Assembly: GCF_003097515.1 (NCBI RefSeq)
Contig: NZ_CP029188.1
Location: 2,792,501-2,856,500, forward strand
DNA from: Streptomyces tirandamycinicus
GTDB taxonomy: Bacteria; Actinomycetota; Actinomycetes; Streptomycetales; Streptomycetaceae
Length of the DNA: 64,000 nt
Direction of reading: 5' to 3'
The notes under the pieces were generated by a model. The model worked only from the letters and a program-made list of their open reading frames with translations. It ran no database searches and was not told the origin of the DNA. Below are positions 24,897 through 33,187 of the stretch, one piece after another. Numbering within the stretch: the stretch's first letter is position 1; the number at the start of each line of letters is the position of its first letter. Made by a program: the position numbers and the translations under genes.

Positions 24897-25568
24897 GTGA
24901 GTGAACTGTGGGCACATACCCTGACGTGGGCAGACGTGGATCCGGCTCGACATCCGTTCGAGCTCGGCGCCGATGCGGCCGAGGAGTTGGCGAGCGCTGT
25001 CGCGTCCTTGCTGCCCCACGCTGACGCCGCTCGCGAGGATCGCTTGCGTTCACTGGCTCCCGTCACCGAGTTCCTGGCGGGCCGGTACGGCCGATGGGCC
25101 TGCGGATGGAACTGGTCGGTCGGCGAGGGCGACGTCGACGGAGGCGTCGTCGAGGTGTGGTGCTGTTCATCCGACTCCGTGACGACCCCTGAGGCGACCG
25201 CCCCGCTGGTTGTCGACTCCCTTCTGGAATGGCGTGGCTGGCTGGAGGATCTGGCGGAGCGATTCGCGGACCTGTCCCCGCCGAGGAGCACCCCGGCACC
25301 TTCGGCGGACCACTGGTACTGGGAGCGAGCATGCACCCGCCTGGTCACCACCGTGGCCGACCGCACCCAGGCCGAAAGCGGCTGGTACGGGCACTGCGAG
25401 CAAGTCCTCCGATGGTTCCTCGCCTGCAACGGCATTGACGAGGGCCAGGCCCAGGACATCGTCAGGAACGCGGTCGGCGGCCGGTTCGGCAGTTGGATCG
25501 CACCTGATGTTCCGGTGGTCGACGCAGTGAGCTCGCGGTTCGCCGGAGGCGTGGGCGGCATCGAATGA
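24897..25568 (+). CDS. Uncharacterised protein upstream of fic
   Basis: The 223-residue acidic, Trp-rich protein is not recognised. It begins V-S-E-L-W-A-H-T-L-T-W and contains W-A-C-G-W-N-W-S and W-C-C-S-S segments. The GTG at 24897 is taken as start. Its stop overlaps the fic start by 4 bp (ATGA), so the two are translationally coupled. That arrangement is common for toxin/antitoxin or effector/partner pairs, but no Phd, RelB or known antitoxin motif is visible. Confidence 0.75.
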   Translation: MSELWAHTLTWADVDPARHPFELGADAAEELASAVASLLPHADAAREDRLRSLAPVTEFLAGRYGRWACGWNWSVGEGDVDGGVVEVWCCSSDSVTTPEATAPLVVDSLLEWRGWLEDLAERFADLSPPRSTPAPSADHWYWERACTRLVTTVADRTQAESGWYGHCEQVLRWFLACNGIDEGQAQDIVRNAVGGRFGSWIAPDVPVVDAVSSRFAGGVGGIE

Positions 25569-26221
25569 CCCCGGAGCCCGGCCGGCCGAAGGACAGCCTC
25601 GCCGACTGGTTGCGCATCCGGACGAAGATCTCCTGGCCATCCTGGCGAGGCACCTGCCTCACCTCCGAAGCACCAGCCCGCGACGGCTTCCGCGACTTCT
25701 TCGTGGCAACGCGAGACGGACGGGACGGCGAGGGCACCGCGCGCGTTCTGACCGCCCTCGACCTGGCCTTCGCCGACGCCGAGCAGGGCAGGCCGCTGAC
25801 GTTCGCCCTCATGGCGAAGTGGCAGCGGACCGTGCTGGGCCACGGCCTTGCCGGTTTCCGCACGATGCCGGCTTTCGCGAAGAGCGGACGGGAGCGCTAC
25901 GGCCTCGCACCCGACACGCGGGCGCGATTCGAGCGCTGCCTGTCCGAGAGCGCTCAACCGGGTCTGCCCCTCCCCTCACTCGCCGCCCGGATCTACCTCG
26001 ACTCCCTGTTCTTCCATCCGTTCGAGGACGCCAACGGCCGCGCGGCCGTCCTGGCGCTGGCGTTCGTCCTGGCACGGGAAGGCGTCGTCCTCGACCAGGT
26101 TCACCCGCTTCAGACCACCCGCTGGGCCGACGACGCCGAAGGAGCGGCCGACCTGGCAGTGCTGCTCGGAATCCTGCTCACCGCTGCGGCGCGGCGCCGG
26201 TCCCACGGGAGGCAGTCGTGA
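25565..26221 (+). CDS. Fic/Doc-family protein
   Basis: The 218-residue protein is largely alpha-helical. It carries the Fic core H151-P-F-E-D-A-N-G-R159, where the His is catalytic and the acidic residue binds Mg. Canonical AMP-transferring Fic proteins read H-P-F-x-D/E-G-N-G-R-x-x-R. Here the first Gly is Ala and the final Arg is Val162, so the motif is intermediate with Doc (H-x-F-x-D-A-N-K-R). AMPylation, another nucleotide transfer or phosphorylation are all possible. No inhibitory S/T-x-x-x-E/D-G-N alpha-helix is seen in the protein. It is coupled to genes on both sides by 4-bp overlaps. Confidence 0.85.
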   Translation: MTPEPGRPKDSLADWLRIRTKISWPSWRGTCLTSEAPARDGFRDFFVATRDGRDGEGTARVLTALDLAFADAEQGRPLTFALMAKWQRTVLGHGLAGFRTMPAFAKSGRERYGLAPDTRARFERCLSESAQPGLPLPSLAARIYLDSLFFHPFEDANGRAAVLALAFVLAREGVVLDQVHPLQTTRWADDAEGAADLAVLLGILLTAAARRRSHGRQS

Positions 26222-26460
26222 ACGAACGCCACGTCCTGCTCGACGAGCTCGCGCAGGGGCCGCGCCCGACGGATACCCCAACGGTGCTGATCTCAGGCGG
26301 CCGGATCGACGAGCAACCGGGAGAGATCGCCGGTCTCGCGCCTCTCGACGAACGCCACACGGCGTTCCGGGGTGCAGCGTGGAGAACCCGACCGCGACGG
26401 CACCGGCACCAGCACCAGCACCAGCACCGAAGTGGTGTTCCCGACACGAAAGGTGGAGAA
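26218..26460 (+). CDS. Possible separate small ORF or N-terminal extension before the DUF7683-like gene
   Basis: A GTG overlaps the fic stop (GTGA), and the frame runs into the next gene without a stop. The 81 codons encode an acidic stretch followed by Arg-rich sequence and an H-Q-H-Q-H-Q-H run made by CACCAG repeats. They either form an N-terminal extension (158 residues in total) or are not translated. The strong internal ribosome site at 26449-26458 favours the second gene starting alone. Confidence 0.35.
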
Positions 26461-26694
26461 GTGATCTACAGGATCGCCCAGTACCGCAGGGACGGAGACT
26501 TCACCGATGACCGGTGGGACGTGACCCACCTCGGCGAGCGGACCCTGGCAGAGGTATTCCCCATCACGCACCCCGACCACCTCGGTGACACCTACCGGTT
26601 GACGGAGGAGCAGGCCGCCACGCTCGCACCGCTCACCGGACTCACCTTCGACCTCGAAACCTGCGAGTACTACCTGGAGCCGACCGCCGACTGA
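26461..26694 (+). CDS. Small DUF7683-like protein
   Basis: The 77-residue acidic protein contains R-L-T-E-E-Q-A-A-T-L-A-P-L and T-F-D-L-E-T-C-E-Y-Y-L-E. This resembles the short DUF7683 proteins often encoded near toxin-type genes. The GTG at 26461 directly follows an AGGTGGAGAA ribosome site, the best in this module. It may be the last gene of the fic operon. The function is unknown and the family call is tentative. Confidence 0.6.
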   Translation: MIYRIAQYRRDGDFTDDRWDVTHLGERTLAEVFPITHPDHLGDTYRLTEEQAATLAPLTGLTFDLETCEYYLEPTAD

Positions 26695-26964
26695 TCCGAG
26701 CGGTTGCCCGGCTCACCAGGGCCCGGCGCTGTCGCTGGTGACGCGCGTGGCCCTGCTCGAGTGCCCCGGCTCGCTGCCGGCGGCCCCCGATGTACGCCCC
26801 CGCATGGCGATGCGGATTCTCCGGCACAGCCGGATCGCGGTGGGCCTGGAGATTTCCACACACATTCCGTCCGAGGCAAGCGCAAGGCTCTGCGGAAGCT
26901 CGGTCGGCCGCTGGACGGGCCGGTTCGGAAGTAGTTGCTGTACTTCGCTGCTGTACCGCACGAA
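26695..26964. other. Gene-free stretch between the fic module and tRNA-Ala
   Basis: I see no ORF with a credible start and codon pattern, and no RNA gene. It separates an accessory module from a conserved core region and would be a natural junction for past insertion. Confidence 0.4.
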
Positions 26965-26998
26965 AGAGCCCCTGCCGGATCTCTCCGACAGGGGCTCT
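26965..26998 (-). terminator. tRNA-Ala terminator
   Basis: On the minus strand AGAGCCCCTG pairs with CAGGGGCTCT around TCGGAGAGATCCGG and is followed by TTTCG. It starts 10 bases beyond the tRNA 3' end. The same loop core GGAGAGATCCGG recurs in the integrase terminator at 52005-52036. Confidence 0.85.
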
Positions 26999-27007
26999 GA
27001 CCTGTTG

Positions 27008-27081
27008 TGGACCTGAGGGGATTTGAACCCCTGACCCCCTCGATGCGAACGAGGTGCGCTACCGGACTGCGCCACAGGCCC
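27008..27081 (-). tRNA. tRNA-Ala (anticodon CGC)
   Basis: The 74-nt cloverleaf on the minus strand has acceptor GGGCCTG/CAGGTCC, a D arm with GCGC stems and an anticodon stem CCTCG/CGAGG. The loop TTCGCAT gives anticodon CGC (reads GCG, Ala), and the T arm is AGGGG-TTCAAAT-CCCCT. The CCA end is not encoded (ACAA follows). It is the nearest tRNA but is not the attachment site of the 44.5-53.7 kb element. Confidence 0.95.
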
Positions 27082-27213
27082 TTGCAACGGGTGAAACCTT
27101 AGCACCCCGATCGGGGTGCTTGGAAATCCGTTCCTCGCTGGTCGGGCCGGGCAGGCTTCCGAAGGCACGGATGCCCGCCCGGCCCGGCGGTCTCACTCGT
27201 TGCCCATTGCTCG

Positions 27214-28281
27214 TTACTCGTTGGCGGCGCGGGGCCGGTCCTCGTCCGCGTACTGGTCGAAGAGCGGCGTGCGGCCGTGTTCGCGGGTGCGGCGCGGAGG
27301 GGTGGTGCGCTGGCGCGGAGGCTGCGGGGCGGAGGGTGCGGCCGGATCGGCCGTGGAGGAGCGGGCCGAGCTCCAGGTCTCCGGGTCGGTGACGTCGATG
27401 CCGCTCGTGGCGCGCGGGGCGACCGGTGCGGTGACGTAGGTGGGCAGCGGCACCGGGACCGGGTCCCAGCTGTCGCCGCGCCCGGGACCCGGGTCGCGCT
27501 GCTGGTCCACCCACTCCGCGTGGTCGGTCTGCTCGACCAGGGCGCGGCGGCCCGCCTCCTGCGGCGAGACCGCGGGTACCGGCTCGGGCTCGGGCCGTGC
27601 CGGGGCCGCCTCGTCCGGGTCCCCGGCGACGGCCGGGCGGCGTCGCGAGCGGGTCTCGCGCAGCCGCTGCGCGGCCGCCTCGGCGTGGCGCCGATCCATC
27701 ACGTACACGAAGCGGCGCCGCTCCTGGGTCCGCAGATAGGCGATGTAGACGCTGAGGAGGACGGCGGGGACCGCGGGCGCCCAGAGGAAGCCGAGTCCGC
27801 CGACGGCCGCGATGATCGCGCCGAGGGTGAAGGCCAGGAAGAGGAGCACGGTGGTGCGCCGACGGCGGGCGAGCACCTTGGAGCGCCGGGCGCGTTCCGA
27901 GGCCGCGGCGCCGTTCGGCTGGTGTGCGCGCTCCCTGCGCGCCCGGGCCGGGGCGGGCGGCATGGCCACCCGCGCCTCGGTCCTGGCCGGGGGCGCGGCG
28001 AACTCCCGGACGTCGACGGAACTCTGCCAGTCTCTCTCGGATTCCGTCTCCGATGCCGGGTCGGTGTCGGTGGCGGGGTCGTCCTCGGTGGTGCGTTCGC
28101 GCAGCTCCTTGGCGTACCGGCGCTCCATTCCCGCCCGTCCGGACAGCAGCCGGATGGCGGTGCTGAAGCGTTCGGTCGGACGGGCTTCGTTGAGCTCGTC
28201 CTGCCTGCGGAGCCACATCGGCACCAAGTAGGCGGCCCAGGCCCCGACGATGACTGCGTAGATGAGGCCGCTGCTGCTCAC
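27214..28281 (-). CDS. sepX: Divisome protein SepX/GlpR
   Basis: The 355-residue protein has an N-terminal helix (about residues 5-22), a charged linker, and two more hydrophobic helices near 150-195. A long Pro/Arg/Asp cytoplasmic tail ends L-F-D-Q-Y-A-D. This architecture matches SepX/GlpR, the actinobacterial membrane receptor for the gephyrin-like protein Glp, needed for normal septation in Streptomyces. The partner gene glp lies in the same operon four genes upstream, which supports the call. The GTG at 28281 is the start; its ribosome site is weak. Confidence 0.85.
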   Translation of the reverse strand: MSSSGLIYAVIVGAWAAYLVPMWLRRQDELNEARPTERFSTAIRLLSGRAGMERRYAKELRERTTEDDPATDTDPASETESERDWQSSVDVREFAAPPARTEARVAMPPAPARARRERAHQPNGAAASERARRSKVLARRRRTTVLLFLAFTLGAIIAAVGGLGFLWAPAVPAVLLSVYIAYLRTQERRRFVYVMDRRHAEAAAQRLRETRSRRRPAVAGDPDEAAPARPEPEPVPAVSPQEAGRRALVEQTDHAEWVDQQRDPGPGRGDSWDPVPVPLPTYVTAPVAPRATSGIDVTDPETWSSARSSTADPAAPSAPQPPRQRTTPPRRTREHGRTPLFDQYADEDRPRAANE

Positions 28282-28423
28282 GCATCACACCGTAGAGGGA
28301 TTCGCACGAGGGCATCGGCCAATCGGCACGGTGTGTCGCACGATCTGGCTGATCCCACTGACTTTTTTTGTGATTCTTCAGATCACCGGGCGACCGAGTG
28401 GCGACAGAATTCGAACAGTTATT

Positions 28424-29050
28424 TCATTTCTCGTGTCGGGCCGCTCGCGCATGGTGCCAGCGGCGCAGAAGTCCTCCGGGGACCTCCTCCGCCGTGAGCG
28501 CGAACACCAGATGGTCACGCCAGGCGCCGTCGATGTGGAGATAGCGCGGGCGAAGTCCCTCCTCGCGGAATCCGAGTTTCTCCACGACCCTGCGGCTCGG
28601 CCCGTTCTCCGGGCGAATGCAGACTTCCACGCGGTGCAGGCCGACGTTCTGGAAGCAGTGGTCGACGGCCAGCGCCACAGCCGTGGGCATCACCCCGCGG
28701 CCGGCGACCTCGCGGTCGACCCAGTAGCCGACGTGGCCCGAGCACATGGAGCCCCAGGTGATACCCGCGACGGTGAGCTGGCCGACGAGGCTGCCCCGGT
28801 ACTCGACCACGAACGGCAGCATCCGCCCGGCGTGCGCCTCGGCCCGCAGATGGCGCACCATCTGCCGGTACGTGGGGCGCTGCGCGACCGGGCCGCCGGG
28901 GGCCGGCGGCGGGATGGTCGCCTCCCAGGGGCGCAGCCAGTCCCTGTTGCGCCGGTTCACCTCGCGCCATGCCCGCTGGTCACGCAGCTTTATCGGGCGG
29001 AGGGTGACATCTCCGTCCGCCAGGACCACGGGCCAGGAGTGGGTGCTCAG
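28424..29050 (-). CDS. RimJ/RimL-type GNAT N-acetyltransferase, possible CTG start
   Basis: The 208-residue acetyltransferase has R-P-I-K-L-R-D near its start, the acetyl-CoA segment V-A-G-R-G-V-M-P-T-A-V and the motif B region N-G-P-S-R-R-V-V-E-K-L-G-F, typical of N-terminal protein acetylases. No ATG or GTG fits the expected N-terminus. A CTG at 29050 overlaps the mog stop as CTGA and has AGGGAG upstream, matching the 4-bp overlaps elsewhere in this operon. A GTG at 29029 would remove seven residues. Confidence 0.85.
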   Translation of the reverse strand: MSTHSWPVVLADGDVTLRPIKLRDQRAWREVNRRNRDWLRPWEATIPPPAPGGPVAQRPTYRQMVRHLRAEAHAGRMLPFVVEYRGSLVGQLTVAGITWGSMCSGHVGYWVDREVAGRGVMPTAVALAVDHCFQNVGLHRVEVCIRPENGPSRRVVEKLGFREEGLRPRYLHIDGAWRDHLVFALTAEEVPGGLLRRWHHARAARHEK

Positions 29051-29655
29051 CGGGAGCTCCCTGCGGAACCCGACGGCCCGGCGGGCTCGGCGGGCCGCGG
29101 GTGGTCGCCGCCGTGCAGCTGATCCACGGCGTGCGGCAGCATCCGGGACAGCACGGCCAGCCCGTCGCGCACGCCGCCCGAGGAGCCGGGGAGATTGACG
29201 ATCAGGGTGCGCTCGGCGACCCCGGCGAGGCCCCGGGACAGCGCCGCGGTGGGCACCTTGGCGAGACCGTGGGCGCGGATCGCCTCGGGAATGCCGGGGA
29301 TCTCGTAGTCGAGGACCCGGGCGGTGGCGTCCGGGGTGCGGTCGGTGGGCGAGATCCCGGTGCCGCCGGTGGTGAGGATGACGTCGTACGCCGCTGCCAC
29401 GCCGTCGCGCAGCGCCGCCTCGACCGGGTCCCCGTCGGGGACCACACGGGGGCCGTCGACCTGGAAGCCCAGCTGCGCGAGCCCCTCGGCGAGCAGGGGG
29501 CCGCCGCGGTCCTCGTACACGCCCGCCGAGGCCCGGTTGGACGCGGTCACGACGAGCGCCCGGCGCTGCGGGCGCCCCGGCTCTCCGGCCCGCGGACCGG
29601 AGCCCGGCGGGCCGCCGGGGGCGTGGCCGTGGACCTCGCCCGCCCGCGGGGTCAT
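29047..29655 (-). CDS. mog: Molybdopterin adenylyltransferase/MoaB-type protein (MogA family)
   Basis: The 202-residue enzyme would adenylylate molybdopterin before metal insertion. Family motifs are visible: [12 protein letters not shown] near residue 93, then the L-P-G-S-S-G-G-V segment near 155. The first 30 residues are a Gly/Pro-rich extension. Start and stop both overlap neighbours by 4 bp, coupling it to moaC and the GNAT gene. Confidence 0.9.
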   Translation of the reverse strand: MTPRAGEVHGHAPGGPPGSGPRAGEPGRPQRRALVVTASNRASAGVYEDRGGPLLAEGLAQLGFQVDGPRVVPDGDPVEAALRDGVAAAYDVILTTGGTGISPTDRTPDATARVLDYEIPGIPEAIRAHGLAKVPTAALSRGLAGVAERTLIVNLPGSSGGVRDGLAVLSRMLPHAVDQLHGGDHPRPAEPAGPSGSAGSSR

Positions 29656-30143
29656 CGCCCGGCCTCCTCACGGGACCAGTCGCCGGACTTCCCGCCGGTC
29701 TTCTCCTCGACCCGGACGTCGGTGATCACGGCGGCCTTGTCGACCGCCTTGACCATGTCGACGACCGTCAGCGCGGCCACGGACACCGCGGTCAGGGCCT
29801 CCATCTCGACTCCCGTGCGGTCGGTCGTCCGCACGGTGGCGAGGATCTCGACGGCGTCGTCGGCCACGGAGAGGTCCAGCTTCACCCCGGAGACCGCCAG
29901 CGGGTGGCACAGCGGAATCAGGTCCGGTGTGCGCTTGGCACCCATGATTCCAGCGATCCGGGCGGTGGCGAGGGCGTCACCCTTCGGGACGCCCTCGCCC
30001 CGCAGCAGCTCGACGACGCGCGGTGAGACGAGGACCCGGCCGCTCGCCCGTGCGGTGCGCGCGGTGACGTCCTTCTCCGAGACGTCGACCATACGGGCCG
30101 CGCCCGCCTCGTCGATATGTGTGAGTCCTTGCTGCGCACTCAT
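29652..30143 (-). CDS. moaC: Cyclic pyranopterin monophosphate synthase MoaC
   Basis: The 163-residue protein catalyses the second half-step in cyclic pyranopterin formation for molybdenum cofactor. It has the MoaC signature L-C-H-P-L near residue 77 and the catalytic [16 protein letters not shown] run near 113. K-A-V-D-K follows. Length is normal. Its stop overlaps mog by 4 bp. Confidence 0.96.
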   Translation of the reverse strand: MSAQQGLTHIDEAGAARMVDVSEKDVTARTARASGRVLVSPRVVELLRGEGVPKGDALATARIAGIMGAKRTPDLIPLCHPLAVSGVKLDLSVADDAVEILATVRTTDRTGVEMEALTAVSVAALTVVDMVKAVDKAAVITDVRVEEKTGGKSGDWSREEAGR

Positions 30144-30198
30144 GGCTGTGGCTCCCGGTCACTGTGTGGTGGGACACGCTACCGCCACGGCCTCGCGC

Positions 30199-31581
30199 TC
30201 ATCCGAGCAGGACCACCTCCGTCTCCGTGCCCGGCTCGACGGTGGTCGTGCCCTCGGGGACGACGATGAGCGCGTTCGCCTGGGCGAGGGCCGCGACCAG
30301 GTGCGACCCGCTGCCGCCTACGGGGGTGACGGTTCCCTTCTCCGCATCGTAGGCACCGCGCAGGAACTGCCGCTTCCCCTCGGGCGAGGTCAGCGCCTCG
30401 TCCGTGCGGAGCTCCGCGCGCACCCGGGGCCGCCGCACGTCCTTCAGGCCCATCAGGGTGCGGATCGCCGGACGGACGAACAGCTCGAACGACACATAGG
30501 AGGAGACGGGATTGCCCGGCAGGGCGAGCAGCGGCGTGTGGTCGGGCCCGATGGTGCCGAAGCCCTGGGGCTTGCCCGGCTGCATGGCGAGCCTGCGGAA
30601 GTCGACCCCGCTGCCCGGCTCGTCCTCGTCGCCCACGGACGACAGCGCCTCCTTGACCACGTCGTAGGCGCCGACGCTGACTCCGCCGGTGGTGACGAGC
30701 AGATCGGCGCGGATGAGCTGGTCCTCGATGGTGGCGCGCAGCTCGTCGGCGTCGTCGGTGACCGCGCCGACCCGGTAGGCGATCGCCCCGGCATCGCGGG
30801 CGGCGGCGGTGAGCGCGAAGCTGTTGGAGTCGTAGATCCTGCCCTCGCCCAATTCCTCTCCGGGCTGGACGAGTTCGCTTCCGGTGGACAGGACGACGAC
30901 CCGCGGCCGCGGGCGCACCCGCACCGTGCCGCGGCCGATCGCGGCGAGCAGGCCGATCTGCGGCGGGCCGAGGACCGTGCCCTCGGGCAGGGCGAGGTCG
31001 CCCGCCCGGACGTCGCTGCCGCGCTCGCGCACATGGGCGCGGGGCTCCACGGGCCGGTGCACCCGCACCTCGCCGGTCGCTCCCTCGGGGGCGGCGCCGG
31101 CCGGGCGCATGGCCGTGGCGGCTCCGCCGCCCGTGCCGCCGTCGGTCCACTCGACGGGCACGACGGCCTCGGCGCCGGGCGGCAGCGGGGCGCCGGTCAT
31201 GATCCGGGCGGCCTGCCCGGGGCCGACGGTGCGTGTCGCGTCACCGCCCGCGGCGACGTCCCCGATGACGGTGAGCACGGAGGGGAAGGCCTCGCTCGCG
31301 CCGGCGACGTCGGCGACCCGGACCGCGTAGCCGTCCATCGAGCTGTTGTCGAAGGGCGGCAGTGCCACGGCGACCGTGACGTCCTCGACCAGCACACAGC
31401 CCTGGGCGTCGGGCAGCGGCAGGTCGATCGGGTCCAGCGGGTGGATGGCGCCGAGGACGTCCTCCAGATGGTCGTCCACCGACCACAGGCCCTGCCGGCC
31501 GCCGGGGGCTTCCCCGGCCGGGCCGGCCCCGGCCGGGGTGGCGGGGCCGGAGCCCGTGCCGGGTGTTGCCGTGCTGCTCAC
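30199..31581 (-). CDS. glp: Gephyrin-like molybdotransferase Glp (MoeA family)
   Basis: The 460-residue MoeA-type protein has P-P-F-D-N-S-S-M-D-G-Y-A-V near residue 78, the T-G-A-P-L-P segment, the MoeA active-site region T-T-G-G-V-S-V-G, and A-L-P-G-N-P-V-S-S near 370. In actinobacteria one MoeA paralogue (Glp) also binds FtsZ and the receptor GlpR/SepX. Presence of sepX in this operon supports that identity, while moaC and mog next door support the classical role of inserting molybdenum. It starts 4 bp after galU. Confidence 0.9.
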   Translation of the reverse strand: MSSTATPGTGSGPATPAGAGPAGEAPGGRQGLWSVDDHLEDVLGAIHPLDPIDLPLPDAQGCVLVEDVTVAVALPPFDNSSMDGYAVRVADVAGASEAFPSVLTVIGDVAAGGDATRTVGPGQAARIMTGAPLPPGAEAVVPVEWTDGGTGGGAATAMRPAGAAPEGATGEVRVHRPVEPRAHVRERGSDVRAGDLALPEGTVLGPPQIGLLAAIGRGTVRVRPRPRVVVLSTGSELVQPGEELGEGRIYDSNSFALTAAARDAGAIAYRVGAVTDDADELRATIEDQLIRADLLVTTGGVSVGAYDVVKEALSSVGDEDEPGSGVDFRRLAMQPGKPQGFGTIGPDHTPLLALPGNPVSSYVSFELFVRPAIRTLMGLKDVRRPRVRAELRTDEALTSPEGKRQFLRGAYDAEKGTVTPVGGSGSHLVAALAQANALIVVPEGTTTVEPGTETEVVLLG

Positions 31582-31584
31582 GTG

Positions 31585-32487
31585 CTACATCTCCTCGGTG
31601 ACGTAACGGCGAAGCCAGGCTCGGAAGTCCGGGCCCAGGTCTTCACGTTCGCACGCGAGTCTGACAATGGCACGCAGATAGTCGCCCCGGTCGCCGGTGT
31701 CGTAACGGCGTCCCTTGAAGACGACGCCGTGCACGGGCCCGCCGATCCTCTCGTCGGCGGCGAGCATCTGCAGGGCGTCGGTGAGCTGGATCTCGCCCCC
31801 GCGGCCCGGCTCGGTCTTGCGGAGTATCTCGAAGACCGCCGGGTCCAGGACGTAGCGGCCGATGATCGCGTAGTTGCTGGGCGCCTCGGCCGGGTCGGGC
31901 TTCTCGACCAGGCCGGTGACCCGGACGACGCCGTCCTCGCCGGTGGCCTGCACGGCGGCGCAGCCGTACAGGTGGACCTGGGACGGCTCGACCTCCATCA
32001 GGGCGACGACGCTGCCGCCCTCGCGCGCCTGGACGTCGACCATCCGGGACAGCAGCGGGTCGCGGGGGTCGATCAGGTCGTCGCCGAGGAGCACGGCGAA
32101 GGGCTGCTCGCCGACGTGGGGCGCGGCGCACAGGACGGCGTGACCGAGGCCCTTGGGGTCGCCCTGGCGCACATAGTGCATGGTGGCGAGGTCGCTGGAC
32201 TCCTGGACCTTGGCGAGGCGCCCGGCGTCGCCCTTGCGGGACAGCGCCTCCTCCAGTTCGTAGTTGCGGTCGAAGTGGTCCTCGAGGGGGCGCTTGTTGC
32301 GTCCGGTGACCATGAGAACATCCGAGAGGCCGGCGCCGACGGCCTCCTCGACCACGTACTGGATCGCCGGCTTGTCGACGACGGGCAGCATCTCCTTGGG
32401 AGTGGCCTTCGTGGCCGGCAGGAACCGGGTGCCGAGGCCTGCGGCGGGGATGACAGCCTTGCTGATCCTGGGGTGCGACTCGCTCAT
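31585..32487 (-). CDS. galU: UTP-glucose-1-phosphate uridylyltransferase
   Basis: The 300-residue nucleotidyltransferase makes UDP-glucose. It shows the signature G-L-G-T-R-F-L-P-A-T-K near residue 17, K-E-M-L-P near 31, the L-L-G-D-D metal-site motif near 130, and G-G-E-I-Q-L-T-D-A near 230. It is the first gene of the galU-glp-moaC-mog-GNAT-sepX run and is divergent from the folate cyclo-ligase gene. Confidence 0.96.
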   Translation of the reverse strand: MSESHPRISKAVIPAAGLGTRFLPATKATPKEMLPVVDKPAIQYVVEEAVGAGLSDVLMVTGRNKRPLEDHFDRNYELEEALSRKGDAGRLAKVQESSDLATMHYVRQGDPKGLGHAVLCAAPHVGEQPFAVLLGDDLIDPRDPLLSRMVDVQAREGGSVVALMEVEPSQVHLYGCAAVQATGEDGVVRVTGLVEKPDPAEAPSNYAIIGRYVLDPAVFEILRKTEPGRGGEIQLTDALQMLAADERIGGPVHGVVFKGRRYDTGDRGDYLRAIVRLACEREDLGPDFRAWLRRYVTEEM

Positions 32488-32581
32488 GCGGGCACCATAT
32501 CCGGTGACTATGGGAGGAAGATTAGCCTCCGGTTAACTTTCTCCCCATACAGTCATATTGACAGTGGATTGCGAGGTTGCC

Positions 32582-33187
32582 GTGGGCTCCGAGATGTCCG
32601 GAAAGAGCATGGTTCGACGTGAACTGCTCGACACACGACGCCTGCTGTCCCCTGAAGACGTCCGCGAGGCCTCGCTGGTTCTCGCCCGCCACGCACTGGA
32701 GCTCCCGGAGCTGGCCACCGCCCGCACCGTGGCCGCCTATGTCTCCGTGGGGCGCGAACCCGGCACGCGCGCGCTGCTCGACGCGCTGCGCGCGCGGGGC
32801 GTGCGGGTGCTCCTGCCGGTGCTGCTGGACGACAACGATCTCGAGTGGGCGGTGTACGAGGGACCGGACCGGCTGGTACCGGCCCGCCGCGGCCTGACGG
32901 AGCCGGCCGGGCGGCTGCTGGGCCACAAGGCCGTGCTGGAGGCGGACACGGTCCTGCTGCCGGGACTCGCGGTGGACGAGCGGGGCATGCGGCTCGGCCG
33001 GGGCGGCGGCTCGTACGACCGGGTCCTCGCCCGGCTGGAGGCGGCCGGGGCCCGGCCCGCCCTCGTCGTACTGCTGTACGCGAACGAGGTGGTCGCCCGG
33101 GTCCCGGAGGAACCGCACGACCACCCCGTACACGCCGTGGTGACCCCGGAGGGCGTCCGCCGCTTCGCGGCCCGGCCTACGGCCTGA
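32582..33187 (+). CDS. 5-formyltetrahydrofolate cyclo-ligase
   Basis: The 201-residue enzyme converts 5-formyl-THF to methenyl-THF with ATP. Family signatures are the R-R-E-L start region, L-P-G-L-A-V-D near residue 130, and G-R-G-G-G-S-Y-D-R near 140. A GTG at 32582 with GAGG 6 bases upstream is chosen. An ATG at 32594 or an upstream TTG are alternatives. Its 3' end overlaps the convergent penicillin acylase gene by 11 bp. Confidence 0.93.
   Translation: MGSEMSGKSMVRRELLDTRRLLSPEDVREASLVLARHALELPELATARTVAAYVSVGREPGTRALLDALRARGVRVLLPVLLDDNDLEWAVYEGPDRLVPARRGLTEPAGRLLGHKAVLEADTVLLPGLAVDERGMRLGRGGGSYDRVLARLEAAGARPALVVLLYANEVVARVPEEPHDHPVHAVVTPEGVRRFAARPTA

Noticed and set aside
27008..27081. 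tRNA-Ala as the integration site of the mobile element
   Set aside because: The element lies 17 kb away and its junctions are within ltrA; no 3' tRNA duplication is seen near the element.
29101..32622. A 1,173-codon + strand ORF opposite mog, moaC, glp and galU
   Set aside because: The minus strand has four recognisable enzymes with coupled starts. The + reading is a GC-skew artefact.
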